Source: Runella rosea (GTDB lineage: Bacteria; Bacteroidota; Bacteroidia; Cytophagales; Spirosomataceae). Taken from it: 34,963 nt of DNA. Under the pieces are notes generated by a model, which saw nothing but the letters and a program-made list of their open reading frames with translations, made no database searches and was not told the origin of the DNA. The position numbers were made by a program, and so were the translations under genes. Positions 25,264-34,037 of this stretch are shown here, piece after piece (the first letter of the stretch is position 1; every line of letters starts with the position of its first letter). The stretch lies in contig NZ_CP030853.1 of the NCBI RefSeq assembly GCF_003325355.1, positions 1-34,963 of the forward strand, read 5' to 3'.

Positions 25264-27225
25264 ATGACAATGAAAAAAATTGCTCAAATAGCCTTACTAC
25301 TTTTGGCAACGCTGCCACTGGTAAAAGCGCAGGAATCTCCGAAAGAAGAAGATTTTTATAAAATCATTACCCCGCCCATCCCCGAGGGAATTATACTGGA
25401 AGTCGGTGGCTTGATTACTTTGCCCAACGGCTCATTGGGAATCTCAACCCGCCGTGGGGAAGTATGGATTGTAGATAACCCTACCAGTCGTACACCTTAT
25501 TTTAGAAAATTCGCATCGGGCTTGCACGAGATTCTGGGCCTTGCTTACAAAGATGGTTTTTTGTATTGTGCTCAGCGCGGAGAATTGACCAAACTTATTG
25601 ACAAAAACGGCGACGGTAAAGCTGATATTTACGAAACCGTACACGCTTGGGCCTTATCGGGGCACTACCACGAATACTCATTCGGGCCAAAAGTAGCCCC
25701 AGACGGAAGCTTTTTTGTAAGCGGCAACGTAGCATTTGGCGACGAAGAATGGTGGAGAGGCGAAAGCCGCGTACCAGGCCGTGGTTGGATTTTTCGTATT
25801 ACACCAGACGGTAAATACGAACCGTACGCCACAGGAGTCCGCTCACCAGCTGGTATCAGTATGATAAAAGGCGAACTTTGGTACACCGACAATCAGGGAG
25901 ATTGGATGGGTACTGGCGGTATTTTTCCCGTAAAAAAAGGAGGGTTTATGGGTCACCCTGCGGGATTGAAATGGGCTGAATCTCCAAATTCTCCCGTAAA
26001 ATTAACCGAAAAACAATTCTTTGGCGAACGGGATAACCGCCAAGAAAGAGATGCCAACAACCGTGCAATAAAACCCGAAAACACCCGTAACGAAACACCC
26101 CAGTTTTTGTATCAGTTGAAAGAAAAATATGACATGGTGCAGCTTCCTGCCGTTTGGTTGCCTTACGGTGTGCACGGCGTTTCAACCGCCGAGCTTATCA
26201 TGGACGAAACCAACGGCGAGTTTGGGCCCTTCACAGGTCAGGTTTTTGTAGGCGACCAAGGACAAAGTAACATTATGCGGGTAGTTCTCGAAAAAGTAAA
26301 AGGGGAATACCAAGGTGCTTCTATCGGTTTCCGTAGTGGGTTTCAGTCGGGCGTTTTGCGTATGGCTTTTGCAAAAGACGGCTCAATGTTTGTGGGTGAA
26401 ACCAACCGTGGTTGGGGGTCGGCAGGTGATGCCAATCAGGGATTACAGCGTTTGGTTTGGAATGGCAAAATGCCTTTTGAAATGTACACGGTAAAGGCAA
26501 TGCCCGATGGTTTTGAAATCGAATTTACGTTGCCAGTTGATCGTAAATCAGCCGAAGACCTTGATTCGTATAAAGTGAGCAGCTATCTCTACAAACACTA
26601 TCCAGTTTACGGCAGCCCTCAGATTGACACAAAAGATGTGACGGTTAAAGGAGTAAAATTGTCGGAAGATGGTAAAAAAGTGAGAATTGTTCTGGACGGT
26701 ATGCGTCAGTATTTTGTTCATAAAATTCAGCTTGAAGGAGTACGTGCAGCGGGCAATTATTGGTCACTGGTCCATCCAGATGCTTATTATACATTGAATA
26801 ATATCCCTGACGGTGAGAAATTGAAAGTTTCAGAATTGAAAACGACTAGATCAGGCAACGTAAAAGCAACCGTTACGGCGCCCGTAAAAGAACACGTTTC
26901 TCCCGACGGGAAAGGTAAGGAACCCGCACCTACTTCAACCAAAACGGCCACTGCAAAAAAAGCCCCAACTTGGGAAGAAGTAAAACCGCTTTTGGCAAAG
27001 AACACTTGTCTTGCCTGTCACGCAACTGACAAAAAAGTAGTAGGTCCGTCGTATATTGATGTGGCAAAGCGTAAATACAGCGATGCAAAAATCGTAGAAT
27101 TGATTTATGCCCCGAAACCTGAAAACTGGCCAGACTATGCCACACCAATGCCTGCCATGCCGCAAGTTTCAAAAGGAGATGCTTTGAAAATTGCCGCTTG
27201 GATTAATTCTTTGTCAAAAAAATAA
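25264..27225 (+). CDS. Exported beta-propeller (sorbosone dehydrogenase-like) protein with C-terminal cytochrome c domain
   Basis: 653 residues, signal peptide ending near 22 (LLLLATLPLVKAQ). A six-bladed propeller like PQQ-dependent sugar dehydrogenases spans about 40-440 (PNGSLGISTRRGEVWIVDN, GLAYKDGFLYCAQRGELTKL, VGDQGQSNIMRV), with a calcium-loop-like DKNGDGKADIYE at 113-124. A linker rich in Pro, Thr and Lys (about 545-570) leads to a monohaem cytochrome c domain: C582-L-A-C585-H586 binds haem, and M629 or M632 in TPMPAMPQ is the likely sixth ligand. This suggests periplasmic oxidation of a sugar with electrons passed to its own haem. Substrate and cofactor are not visible. Start may be the ATG two codons later (25270). 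Confidence 0.88.
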   Translation: MTMKKIAQIALLLLATLPLVKAQESPKEEDFYKIITPPIPEGIILEVGGLITLPNGSLGISTRRGEVWIVDNPTSRTPYFRKFASGLHEILGLAYKDGFLYCAQRGELTKLIDKNGDGKADIYETVHAWALSGHYHEYSFGPKVAPDGSFFVSGNVAFGDEEWWRGESRVPGRGWIFRITPDGKYEPYATGVRSPAGISMIKGELWYTDNQGDWMGTGGIFPVKKGGFMGHPAGLKWAESPNSPVKLTEKQFFGERDNRQERDANNRAIKPENTRNETPQFLYQLKEKYDMVQLPAVWLPYGVHGVSTAELIMDETNGEFGPFTGQVFVGDQGQSNIMRVVLEKVKGEYQGASIGFRSGFQSGVLRMAFAKDGSMFVGETNRGWGSAGDANQGLQRLVWNGKMPFEMYTVKAMPDGFEIEFTLPVDRKSAEDLDSYKVSSYLYKHYPVYGSPQIDTKDVTVKGVKLSEDGKKVRIVLDGMRQYFVHKIQLEGVRAAGNYWSLVHPDAYYTLNNIPDGEKLKVSELKTTRSGNVKATVTAPVKEHVSPDGKGKEPAPTSTKTATAKKAPTWEEVKPLLAKNTCLACHATDKKVVGPSYIDVAKRKYSDAKIVELIYAPKPENWPDYATPMPAMPQVSKGDALKIAAWINSLSKK

Positions 27226-27314
27226 TTTCGATTTTGGTATTTGCAGAACTAGCTATCAAAGTTTTTGCATTTGCCTAATACTAATTTAATTGACCGTTTC
27301 TGTATAATTTAAGT

Positions 27315-27346
27315 AAAGACCAGTGAATCCAAAGTCACTGGTCTTT
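27315..27346 (+). terminator. Terminator of the DUF1080/cytochrome operon
   Basis: Perfect 12-bp stem AAAGACCAGTGA / TCACTGGTCTTT with an 8-nt loop, 89 nt after the cytochrome gene stop; only a short T-run follows. Confidence 0.7.
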
Positions 27347-27408
27347 CTGTATTCAAAAATTGATAATTATACTTGGGACAAATTCTCAAAATCTTACCCA
27401 TTTAAGCC

Positions 27409-28011
27409 ATGACGATTCAACCCCTCATTGACCATTTTGAGACTTGTCTTCCTTTGAAAGAGAGCGATAAAAATTTATTGGAAAGCCGAGTCAATCATCG
27501 CTCAATCAAGCGACGGCAGTTTATTTTGCAAGAGGGATTCCCCTGTAAACACTATACGTTTGTAATAAATGGTTGTTTCAGAATGTTTGGCGTAGATGCC
27601 AAAGGAACCGAACATAACATTCAATTTGCGATTGAAAATGATTGGATTGCCGATATTGGCAGTTTTCATTCAGGAAAGCCGAGCAAGTTATTCATCGAAG
27701 CCATCGAGCCCTCTGTCATCCTACAAATCGAACAGCAAGATTTGTATTTTCTCTACACCAATCTACCTAAACTCAATCGAATCTTTAAAGTCATCATTGA
27801 AAACAAGTATGTAGAATTGCAAAATCGGGTATTGCAAAATATCAGCTCTACGGCTTTGGAGCGGTATTTGACTTTTCAGGAACAATACCCCACACTAGCT
27901 TTACGGCTGCCCAATACCCAAATTGCTTCTTACTTGGGCATTACTCCTGAATTTTTAAGCAAAATTCGGAAAGATATCGCTTCTGAAAGCGCTAACCTTA
28001 AACTATCTTAA
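27409..28011 (+). CDS. Crp/Fnr family transcriptional regulator
   Basis: 200 residues. An N-terminal cyclic-nucleotide-binding-type beta barrel (about 25-125: RRQFILQEGFPCKHYTFVINGCFRMF, quoted by position, with EHNIQFAIENDWIADIGSF) is followed by a long dimerisation helix and a C-terminal HTH (about 150-195, LPNTQIASYLGITPEFLSKIRK). No cysteine cluster for an iron-sulfur centre is seen. Members of this Bacteroidota subgroup usually respond to an unknown ligand. Its last codons lie within a hairpin terminator. A -7-like TATACTTG lies at 27368-27375. The nearest downstream genes are an exported DinB protein and a hydrolase, which it might control. Confidence 0.9.
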   Translation: MTIQPLIDHFETCLPLKESDKNLLESRVNHRSIKRRQFILQEGFPCKHYTFVINGCFRMFGVDAKGTEHNIQFAIENDWIADIGSFHSGKPSKLFIEAIEPSVILQIEQQDLYFLYTNLPKLNRIFKVIIENKYVELQNRVLQNISSTALERYLTFQEQYPTLALRLPNTQIASYLGITPEFLSKIRKDIASESANLKLS

Positions 28012-28032
28012 GGATATTTCTTAAGATAGTTT
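28000..28032 (+). terminator. Hairpin overlapping the end of the Crp/Fnr gene
   Basis: Perfect 13-bp stem AAACTATCTTAAG / CTTAAGATAGTTT with a 7-nt loop. The stop codon TAA (28009-28011) lies in the left arm. Only TTT follows at the base, so it could also act as a bidirectional terminator or an mRNA-stabilising end. Confidence 0.6.
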
Positions 28033-28033
28033 A

Positions 28034-28065
28034 TTGGCAGCTTCCAACAATTGGTCGGACCTTTG
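28034..28065 (+). promoter_or_regulatory. Promoter of the DinB/hydrolase unit
   Basis: TTG at 28034-28036, a 21-nt spacer, and GACCTTTG at 28058-28065, one base from TAnnTTTG. The predicted start near 28072 leaves a leader of about 125 nt before the DinB-like gene. Confidence 0.5.
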
Positions 28066-28197
28066 CATGGGCAATTAAACAAAACAAGCTAATGGTATTT
28101 TAGTAGTTTGGTACACTGGGCAAAACCGTCACCTTGGCTGAAGCCAAAAAAAAGTTTAACAAATACACCCTTATTTCACCTTTAAAAACAATCAATT

Positions 28198-28728
28198 ATG
28201 AAAATCACGAAAATTGTTAGCACCCTTTGTTTCGTTTTTGGAATCTCGTTTTTGGCCAATGCCCAAACCTCCGTGAATGAATTGGTGAAAGAGTGGGAAC
28301 GTGCCAAAGCCTACACCAAAGAATACCTTGATGCCATGCCTGAATCAGGCTATGCCTTGAAGCCCACGCCTGATATTCGTTCGTTTGCTGAGCAAATGCT
28401 GCATTTGAGTGACGCCAATTATGGATTTGTCTCGGCAGCAACGGGTGAAAAAAGCCCTTATGGCCCTGGAGAATTAGAAAAAAGCACCGATAAATCGAAA
28501 GCCAACGTGACAAAAATCGTCTTGGAGGGCTATGATTTCGTTATCAATGGCCTCAAAAAAATGACTCCCGCGCAATTGAACGAAAGTATCAAGTTGTTTG
28601 GAAGATTTGACATGACCAAAGGAATGGCGGTTGCGAAGTGTTTTGAACATCAAACCCACCACCGTGGACAATGTACTATTTATTTGCGCTTGGCTGGCGT
28701 AAAACCACCAAATGAGAAATTGTTTTAA
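28198..28728 (+). CDS. Exported DinB-fold protein
   Basis: 176 residues. The signal peptide (IVSTLCFVFGISFLANAQ) is unusual, since most DinB/YfiT-like four-helix proteins are cytosolic. The three histidines that bind a metal in this superfamily are present: H69 in MLHLSD, and H151 with H154/H155 in HQTHHRGQ. Such proteins are thiol-dependent metalloenzymes or of unknown function; this one would act in the periplasm or outside. A probable promoter lies at 28034-28065. The alpha/beta hydrolase begins 11 nt after its stop, so the two are probably co-transcribed. Confidence 0.88.
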   Translation: MKITKIVSTLCFVFGISFLANAQTSVNELVKEWERAKAYTKEYLDAMPESGYALKPTPDIRSFAEQMLHLSDANYGFVSAATGEKSPYGPGELEKSTDKSKANVTKIVLEGYDFVINGLKKMTPAQLNESIKLFGRFDMTKGMAVAKCFEHQTHHRGQCTIYLRLAGVKPPNEKLF

Positions 28729-28739
28729 TCCTATTTGAG

Positions 28740-29600
28740 ATGAATTCAAAACTAATTTCTGCAATATATCTTGTATTTTGTTGCTCGTATGTTTACGGGC
28801 AACAAAATTTAAGAAGGGCCTTTCAACCGCCATCCATAGTCAATAAAATACCTTATGGGGCTAATGCCAAAGCGGGGCATTATGCAAAGACAAAGGATGC
28901 CAACATTTATTATGAAGTATATGGCAAAGGTCAGCCAATTGTCCTTCTACACGGTGGAATATTGGGTTCTACCATCGAAATGGCCGAATTTATTGACAGT
29001 CTCTCTAAAAACTTTCAGGTTATTGCAGTTTCTACACGGGGACACGGAAAATCAGAAATAGGTAGTTTACCAATAACTTACGAACAAAAAGCCGATGATG
29101 TATTGTCGGTAATCAATGTCATCACCAAAGAAAAAGTCGTTATCTTAGGGTTTAGCGATGGGGCTTATACCAGCTATAAAATAGCAAGTATGTATCCCGA
29201 AAGAATAAAGAAAGTGATAGCGATTGGGGCAGGCGAACAAATTCCAGGGTTAAGAAAAGTGGTGTTTAATCCGAAAGAATTATTGAATACAGATAAGGCA
29301 TATTGGACTCAACAAAAAGCCATAATGCCTGAACCTGAAAAATTAGAAGATTTTTGGGCAAAAATGGAAGTTTTCTACAATACCATGACCGCCAGCAAAG
29401 AATTATTTGGTTCAATAAAATGTCCTGTACTTATTATGGCTGGTGAATTAGACCGAAATGCACCGCTTTCAACTGTAATCAACGCTTATAATATGCTACC
29501 CAACAGCCAGTTATGTATTATACCCAATACTGGCCACGTTGTGTTTCTTGAGAATTTTGCAGCGGTTTGGGAAAGTATTGTACCTTTTTTAAAATACTGA
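28740..29600 (+). CDS. Exported alpha/beta hydrolase
   Basis: 286 residues with a signal peptide (LISAIYLVFCCSYVYGQ). The alpha/beta hydrolase fold is clear: VLLHGGILGS oxyanion region (about 70-78), a nucleophile elbow GFSDG with S139, the acid D238 in GELDRNAP, and H266 in NTGHVVFLE. Esterase, lipase-like or C-C bond hydrolase activity cannot be separated from sequence. It follows the exported DinB gene by 11 nt. The two could process the same small molecule in the periplasm, but that is only suggested by position. Confidence 0.9.
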   Translation: MNSKLISAIYLVFCCSYVYGQQNLRRAFQPPSIVNKIPYGANAKAGHYAKTKDANIYYEVYGKGQPIVLLHGGILGSTIEMAEFIDSLSKNFQVIAVSTRGHGKSEIGSLPITYEQKADDVLSVINVITKEKVVILGFSDGAYTSYKIASMYPERIKKVIAIGAGEQIPGLRKVVFNPKELLNTDKAYWTQQKAIMPEPEKLEDFWAKMEVFYNTMTASKELFGSIKCPVLIMAGELDRNAPLSTVINAYNMLPNSQLCIIPNTGHVVFLENFAAVWESIVPFLKY

Positions 29601-29658
29601 GATAATTGGTTTTAAGGACCACAAAATGTACGATTACTACAAAATAAACTAAAATGTG

Positions 29659-30336
29659 ATGAAAGGCCTCATTGGTATATTCACTAGCGGCTTATTGCTT
29701 CTCTCCATCAATTTATTGGCCCAACAAAGTATCAAGTTAACCCCCACTAACCTTGTAGCCAATCAAGTGTATATGGCTCTCGAAAAGCTGGAAGGCAAAG
29801 CGGTATTAAAAATCATCAAAGATTCTACCCTAAAAGCAGTTGATGAAGCTACGTTTGTAAAAATCAAAGACATTGATTTTCAAGATGGAACGATTGAAGT
29901 AAAGGTACTCAGTCGTTTGTTGAAAACGGCTCGCCCTTCCGACCGTGGGTTTATAGGCATTGCCTTCAGAATCAATAAACAAAATTCTGCTTTTGAATGC
30001 ATCTATATTCGTCCTACCAATGGCCGGTCCGACGACCAAGTACGCCGCAATCACTCCATTCAATACTTTGCTTTTCCTGATTTCAAATTTGACCGCCTAC
30101 GAAAAGAATCGCCCGAAAAATACGAATCGTATGCCGATATGGGCCTTAATGAGTGGATAAAAATGAAAATTGTAGTGAAAGGCAAACAAGCCAAATTGTT
30201 TTTGAATGACAACAATGAGCCTTCTTTGATAGTGAATGACTTAAAATTGGGAGAAAACACCACAGGAGCATTAGGCTTATTTGTGGACGTGGGCACCGAA
30301 GGTTATTTCGCAGATTTGAAGGTTACAAAACAATAG
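29659..30336 (+). CDS. Exported concanavalin-like (DUF1080-related) protein
   Basis: 225 residues from ATG 29659; a GTG one codon earlier (29656) is the alternative. Signal peptide IFTSGLLLLSINLLAQ. The rest is one jelly-roll domain: IKDIDFQDGTIEVKVLSR, DRGFIGIAFRIN, FECIYIRPTNGRSDDQVRRN, WIKMKIVVKGKQAKLFLN and TGALGLFVDVGTEGYFADL, the pattern of DUF1080/LamG-like proteins that bind or cleave carbohydrate. Glycosidase activity is not shown and no catalytic pair is obvious. It lies 58 nt after the alpha/beta hydrolase in the same direction and may be the third gene of that unit. The conserved D and E residues at strand ends would be the place to look for a site. Confidence 0.75.
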   Translation: MKGLIGIFTSGLLLLSINLLAQQSIKLTPTNLVANQVYMALEKLEGKAVLKIIKDSTLKAVDEATFVKIKDIDFQDGTIEVKVLSRLLKTARPSDRGFIGIAFRINKQNSAFECIYIRPTNGRSDDQVRRNHSIQYFAFPDFKFDRLRKESPEKYESYADMGLNEWIKMKIVVKGKQAKLFLNDNNEPSLIVNDLKLGENTTGALGLFVDVGTEGYFADLKVTKQ

Positions 30337-30468
30337 GTCTTACTGGTTTTAGCATATAAAATTTGGGGAAATCTTCGCTTTTTTCACAATCCATTTTAGT
30401 CTGGTCTGCTAATACCCAAATTTTCTTTGGTGTGTAAACTAGGGGTGTCAAACAATACTTTACAAAAA

Positions 30469-31359
30469 TCAAACACTCCTAAATTTTAGTGGACTGAGCT
30501 GTGTGTGTTTTTTAAAGAAGTTATTAAAGTGCGTTAATTCCTTAAATCCCAATCCATAGGCGATTTCACTAACATTCCAACGGCTATGCTTCAAAAGGAT
30601 TTTTGCCTCCTGTAAAACCCGCTCGGCGATGAGTTGAGAGGTGGTTTTTTGTGTGATTTCTTTTACAGCACGATTGAGGTGATTGACATGCACATTTAAT
30701 TGATTAGCAAAATCAGAAGCAGTACGAAATTGGATGCCCTGATGAACATCATCAATGGGAAATTGTCGCTCTAACAGCTCTAAAAACAAAGCCGAGATTC
30801 GCTGCGATGCATTGCCAGATTGTTTATCAAATAGAGAAGACGGCTGTATTTTCATCGCAAAGTGCAACAACTCAAACACAAGATTTCTCAAGACATCGTA
30901 CTTGTAAATATATTCAGAATTGATTTCTTCAAACATACGCTCGTAGATGATTTTCAGCTTATTGACTTGTTCATCAGTCAATTCAAATACGTGGGTACCG
31001 TTGGGTTGAAATACTTCATATTGGTTCAGGTTTCCGAATTGATGAAAAAAATGATGATTAAAAATGCAGAAAAAACCTTCCCGAACATCATCCACGTGCT
31101 CCCATTTGTAAGGGATATGAGGATTGGAAAAAGACACTGCTTGTTTTTGAACTTCAATTACTTTATTAGCATAATGCACTTTGCTATGACCAATAACCAA
31201 CATGATTTTATAATAATCACGGCGTTTATAGGGAATAGGCTTACCAACCAGCGGTTTCAATTCAAACACATTGAAATGCCCAATATCGTTGCGAATCCCA
31301 TCGGGCATCCACTCAAATTTTCTTTTATAAAGTTCTTCTAAAGTTTCAGGCTTGTCCAT
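30469..31359 (-). CDS. AraC family transcriptional regulator
   Basis: 296 residues. The N-terminal half is a cupin-like sensing domain (about 20-160) with no clear signal or membrane segment; the C-terminal 100 residues are an AraC-type double HTH (about 195-292: FANQLNVHVNHLNRAVKEIT, LLKHSRWNVSEIAYGLGF, HFNNFFKKHTQLSPLKFR). Such regulators usually activate neighbouring metabolic genes. It converges with the concanavalin-like gene. A -7-like TATTTTTG on the minus strand (31399-31406) lies 40 nt upstream. Confidence 0.92.
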   Translation of the reverse strand: MDKPETLEELYKRKFEWMPDGIRNDIGHFNVFELKPLVGKPIPYKRRDYYKIMLVIGHSKVHYANKVIEVQKQAVSFSNPHIPYKWEHVDDVREGFFCIFNHHFFHQFGNLNQYEVFQPNGTHVFELTDEQVNKLKIIYERMFEEINSEYIYKYDVLRNLVFELLHFAMKIQPSSLFDKQSGNASQRISALFLELLERQFPIDDVHQGIQFRTASDFANQLNVHVNHLNRAVKEITQKTTSQLIAERVLQEAKILLKHSRWNVSEIAYGLGFKELTHFNNFFKKHTQLSPLKFRSV

Positions 31360-31398
31360 AAGTCCTTATTGTAATATACCTATCATAACAAAACGGAA

Positions 31399-31406
31399 CA
31401 AAAATA
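31399..31406 (-). promoter_or_regulatory. Predicted -7 box of the first AraC gene
   Basis: The minus strand reads TATTTTTG (TAnnTTTG), giving a leader of about 33 nt. No good -33 element is seen. Confidence 0.35.
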
Positions 31407-31584
31407 AATGACAATAAGCTGAAGACGTAACCTATTTCACACAAAAAACTACGAATATCAAACAAGTAGCTCATTTGGTGAGACATTTTACTTATCAAAT
31501 CAAACATCCAGCTCTTTGTGCATTCATCACAGAGGAAAATGCTAAAAAGTTAGGGCTTTTGTGACTTTGGAAGCAAAAGAATCC

Positions 31585-32472
31585 TTAATTTACCATACGA
31601 TACTCAAGGGGCGTCATCCCGACTTTTTGTTTAAAGAGTCGGGTAAAATGTTGGGGATATTTAAAACCAAGCTCGTACGCTACTTCACTTATTGACTTGG
31701 TCGTATCCAAGACCATTTCTTTTGCCGCATCCAATAATTTCAAATGAATAAACTCTAGGGCTGACTTGCCCGTTTCCCTTTTTATTAAATCGCCGAAGTA
31801 GTTGGGTGAAAGGTGCAATTGTTCGGCAAAGTAAGAAACGGCGGGCAGACCCTCCATTTTAAGTTTTTTCCCAAAAATATATTCGTTTAACAATCCCTCA
31901 AACTGTTCTATCATTCCGTGATGGGCATTTTCACGGGTAATAAACTGGCGGTCATAGAAACGAGAACAATACTTCAAAAGCAATTCAAGGTTTGCTACAA
32001 TCAGCTTTTTACTGTGTCGGTCAATATTTTGACTAATTTCAGAGCCTACATTTCCAAAACAAGTACTCACAATTTCTTTCTCTTTCTCAGAAAGATGCAA
32101 TGCCTCGTTGGATTGATAGCTAAAAAACGAATATTCATGAATCTGCTTTCCCAAACTCGTGCCTTTAATGAGGTCAGGATGAAATATAAGGGCTGTGCCA
32201 TAGGGTTGATGTAGCTCCCCCTCGGGTTCATTCGTAATTATCTGCCCAGGCCCAAAAAACACCATGGTACCTTCGGCATAGTCATAATATTTATTGCCGT
32301 AACGCAAATCTCCACACCGAGTTTCTTTAATGACAATAGCATAAAAACCCAGCGTAAACTTGTTTCTTTTCAGTGGGTTCGACTTGTTCAAATCAACCAA
32401 ACTGATAAGCGGGTGCAACGTTTTGTGGTTAAATGTCTCGTTGTACTTTTTAATGGTATCGTATATTTCCAT
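31585..32472 (-). CDS. AraC family transcriptional regulator
   Basis: 295 residues, same architecture as its neighbour but only distantly similar: cupin-like N-terminus (about 25-150) and AraC HTH (about 195-292: FAEQLHLSPNYFGDLIKRET, KSISEVAYELGFKYPQHFTR, QKVGMTPLEYRMV). It is divergent from the outer-membrane-like gene at 32627, with 154 nt between start codons, so it may control that gene and itself. A -7-like TAAATTTG on the minus strand lies at 32489-32496. Confidence 0.93.
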   Translation of the reverse strand: MEIYDTIKKYNETFNHKTLHPLISLVDLNKSNPLKRNKFTLGFYAIVIKETRCGDLRYGNKYYDYAEGTMVFFGPGQIITNEPEGELHQPYGTALIFHPDLIKGTSLGKQIHEYSFFSYQSNEALHLSEKEKEIVSTCFGNVGSEISQNIDRHSKKLIVANLELLLKYCSRFYDRQFITRENAHHGMIEQFEGLLNEYIFGKKLKMEGLPAVSYFAEQLHLSPNYFGDLIKRETGKSALEFIHLKLLDAAKEMVLDTTKSISEVAYELGFKYPQHFTRLFKQKVGMTPLEYRMVN

Positions 32473-32488
32473 CTGCTCTGTTTTAGGT

Positions 32489-32496
32489 CAAATTTA
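32489..32496 (-). promoter_or_regulatory. Predicted -7 box of the second AraC gene
   Basis: The minus strand reads TAAATTTG (TAnnTTTG). The leader would be only about 10 nt. Confidence 0.35.
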
Positions 32497-32583
32497 CAAA
32501 CCAAAACCATGAACCGTAGCGGCAACTGTAAAAGTGGTAAGTAAAACCGTAAAATGTATAAAGGCAATTATATAGGTGCAAAT

Positions 32584-32591
32584 TACTTTTG
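32584..32591 (+). promoter_or_regulatory. Predicted -7 box of the outer-membrane-like gene
   Basis: TACTTTTG matches TAnnTTTG, inside the 15-nt segment shared with the promoter at 23199-23213. Transcription would begin near 32598, which supports an ATG start at 32627. Confidence 0.5.
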
Positions 32592-32626
32592 CAGTGGATT
32601 GAATTTTGCAAAACAACCACCTATCA

Positions 32627-33403
32627 ATGAAGCACTTAAGTACTATTATTTTATTATTACTGCTTTTTGTTTTAATACTGCAAAGGGGCTTTGGGCAGTC
32701 TGTCGATAGTACCCAAACCGTTTCAAGTTTTTCGGGTTCAGTAGGCCTCACCAACAACGGGTTCTCTATCGTTCCAACATTCTCATTAAATAGCCCTGCC
32801 GCCATCATGAATTTTTATTGGCGAAAAAAACGGTTCAGTTTTGACCCCGATATACGCCTCGTTCCAGATGCGAGCAAAGGCGGATTGATTTTCTGGTTTA
32901 GGTATCGATTGATTGAACAAAAGAAATTCAGTTTGAGAGTTGGCGGTCATCCTGCCTTTACGCTCATTCGTCGCAACGTAACCGACAACGGAAAAACGAC
33001 AGAAATAACCGAACTGTTGAGGTTTTTGGCATTTGAGGTTGTGCCTAACTATCAAATTACCACCAATTGGAACGTGAGTGCGACCTACCTCCAAGGAAAT
33101 GCATTGCAAAAAAATGGCCCTCAACTTACCCGGGTTTTATTCTTGGCCACTAGTATCTCGAATATAAAACTGAGTGAATATAGTAGATTTCAGTTTATTC
33201 CAATGGTCTTTTTCTTACACACTGACGGCTACCGAGGCGATTATTTCTCCGCTACGGGTATTTTATCCCATAAAAAATTGCCGTTTTCGCTGCACTCCAC
33301 CATTAATCAAACTTTCCAATCAAATGTACCTAATAATCAGGATTTCATGTGGAATATAATGGTCGCCTATAACTTTTCCAGAAACTTTAAAAACGTACAA
33401 TAA
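32627..33403 (+). CDS. Exported protein of unknown function, probably an outer membrane barrel
   Basis: 258 residues from ATG 32627; an in-frame TTG at 32606 would only add residues before the signal peptide. The signal peptide (TIILLLLLFVLILQRGFGQ) is followed by short alternating strands rich in aromatic residues (FSGSVGLTNNGFSIVPTFSL, FSFDPDIRLVPDASKGG, WNVSATYLQGN, RFQFIPMVFFL) and a C-terminus MWNIMVAYNFSRNF, the look of a small beta barrel. I do not recognise a named family. It is divergent from an AraC regulator. Confidence 0.7.
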   Translation: MKHLSTIILLLLLFVLILQRGFGQSVDSTQTVSSFSGSVGLTNNGFSIVPTFSLNSPAAIMNFYWRKKRFSFDPDIRLVPDASKGGLIFWFRYRLIEQKKFSLRVGGHPAFTLIRRNVTDNGKTTEITELLRFLAFEVVPNYQITTNWNVSATYLQGNALQKNGPQLTRVLFLATSISNIKLSEYSRFQFIPMVFFLHTDGYRGDYFSATGILSHKKLPFSLHSTINQTFQSNVPNNQDFMWNIMVAYNFSRNFKNVQ

Positions 33404-33449
33404 CAAGCTCAAATGAAAAATATTCGCACTATTAACCAACTAAATCAAT

Positions 33450-33938
33450 ATGAAACAATTATGGCTGACCCTCTCTTTCACACTGTCAATGATTGCTTGT
33501 TTAGCTTCTTGCAACAATGAAAGTTTATTATTAAAAAATCAAGAAGAAATGACTGATAATCAAAATAATAATTCAGCAAATAGCAATAAGGTAAGGGTTA
33601 AAATTGGAACAAGTACCTTCACAATAACCCTTTTAGATAACCCCACCTCAAAAGCTTTTAAGGCGATGTTGCCACTGACTATTGACATGAAAGAGCTCAA
33701 TAATAACGAGAAGTTTTTCGATTTTCCTAAAACTCTTCCCACAAATTCATCAGTACCATCTTCTATTCAATCTGGTGATTTGATGTTGTATAGCTCAAGC
33801 ACGTTGGTGCTTTTTTATAAGTCATTTTCAACGTCTTATAGCTATACCAAGATTGGAAAAATAGATGATATAACAGGGCTTGTGGCGGCACTCGGCACTG
33901 GTAATGTAAAGGTTACATTTGAATTGGAAGAGGAATAA
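33450..33938 (+). CDS. Lipoprotein with a cyclophilin-like domain
   Basis: 162 residues. The lipoprotein signal (LWLTLSFTLSMIACLASC) has its lipidated cysteine near residue 21. After a Asn/Ser-rich spacer (about 33-46) comes a cyclophilin-like domain (about 48-160: VRVKIGTSTFTITLLDNPTS, AMLPLTIDM, LMLYSSSTLVLFYKSF, IGKIDDITGLVAALGTGNV), as in the PF18050-type proteins of Bacteroidota. Prolyl isomerase activity has not been shown for that family. It follows the outer-membrane-like gene by 46 nt and may share its transcript. Confidence 0.8.
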   Translation: MKQLWLTLSFTLSMIACLASCNNESLLLKNQEEMTDNQNNNSANSNKVRVKIGTSTFTITLLDNPTSKAFKAMLPLTIDMKELNNNEKFFDFPKTLPTNSSVPSSIQSGDLMLYSSSTLVLFYKSFSTSYSYTKIGKIDDITGLVAALGTGNVKVTFELEEE

Positions 33939-34037
33939 TCACGAGTTAAAACAATCAATGAAATGAGTACAAATAGCATAAATGCTTATGCTGCAGAAGC
34001 ACAGGAATAGAAGAGTAAAATATCCAGAACAGGTTAG

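Noticed and set aside
28110..28200. Frame reading LGKTVTLAEAKKKFNKYTLI upstream of the DinB gene
   Set aside because: It has no start codon, lies in the predicted leader, and matches no family I can name.
30441..30480. AGGGGTGT / ACACTCCT pair between convergent genes, a possible bidirectional terminator
   Set aside because: 24-nt loop, G-U pair and no T-run make it weak.
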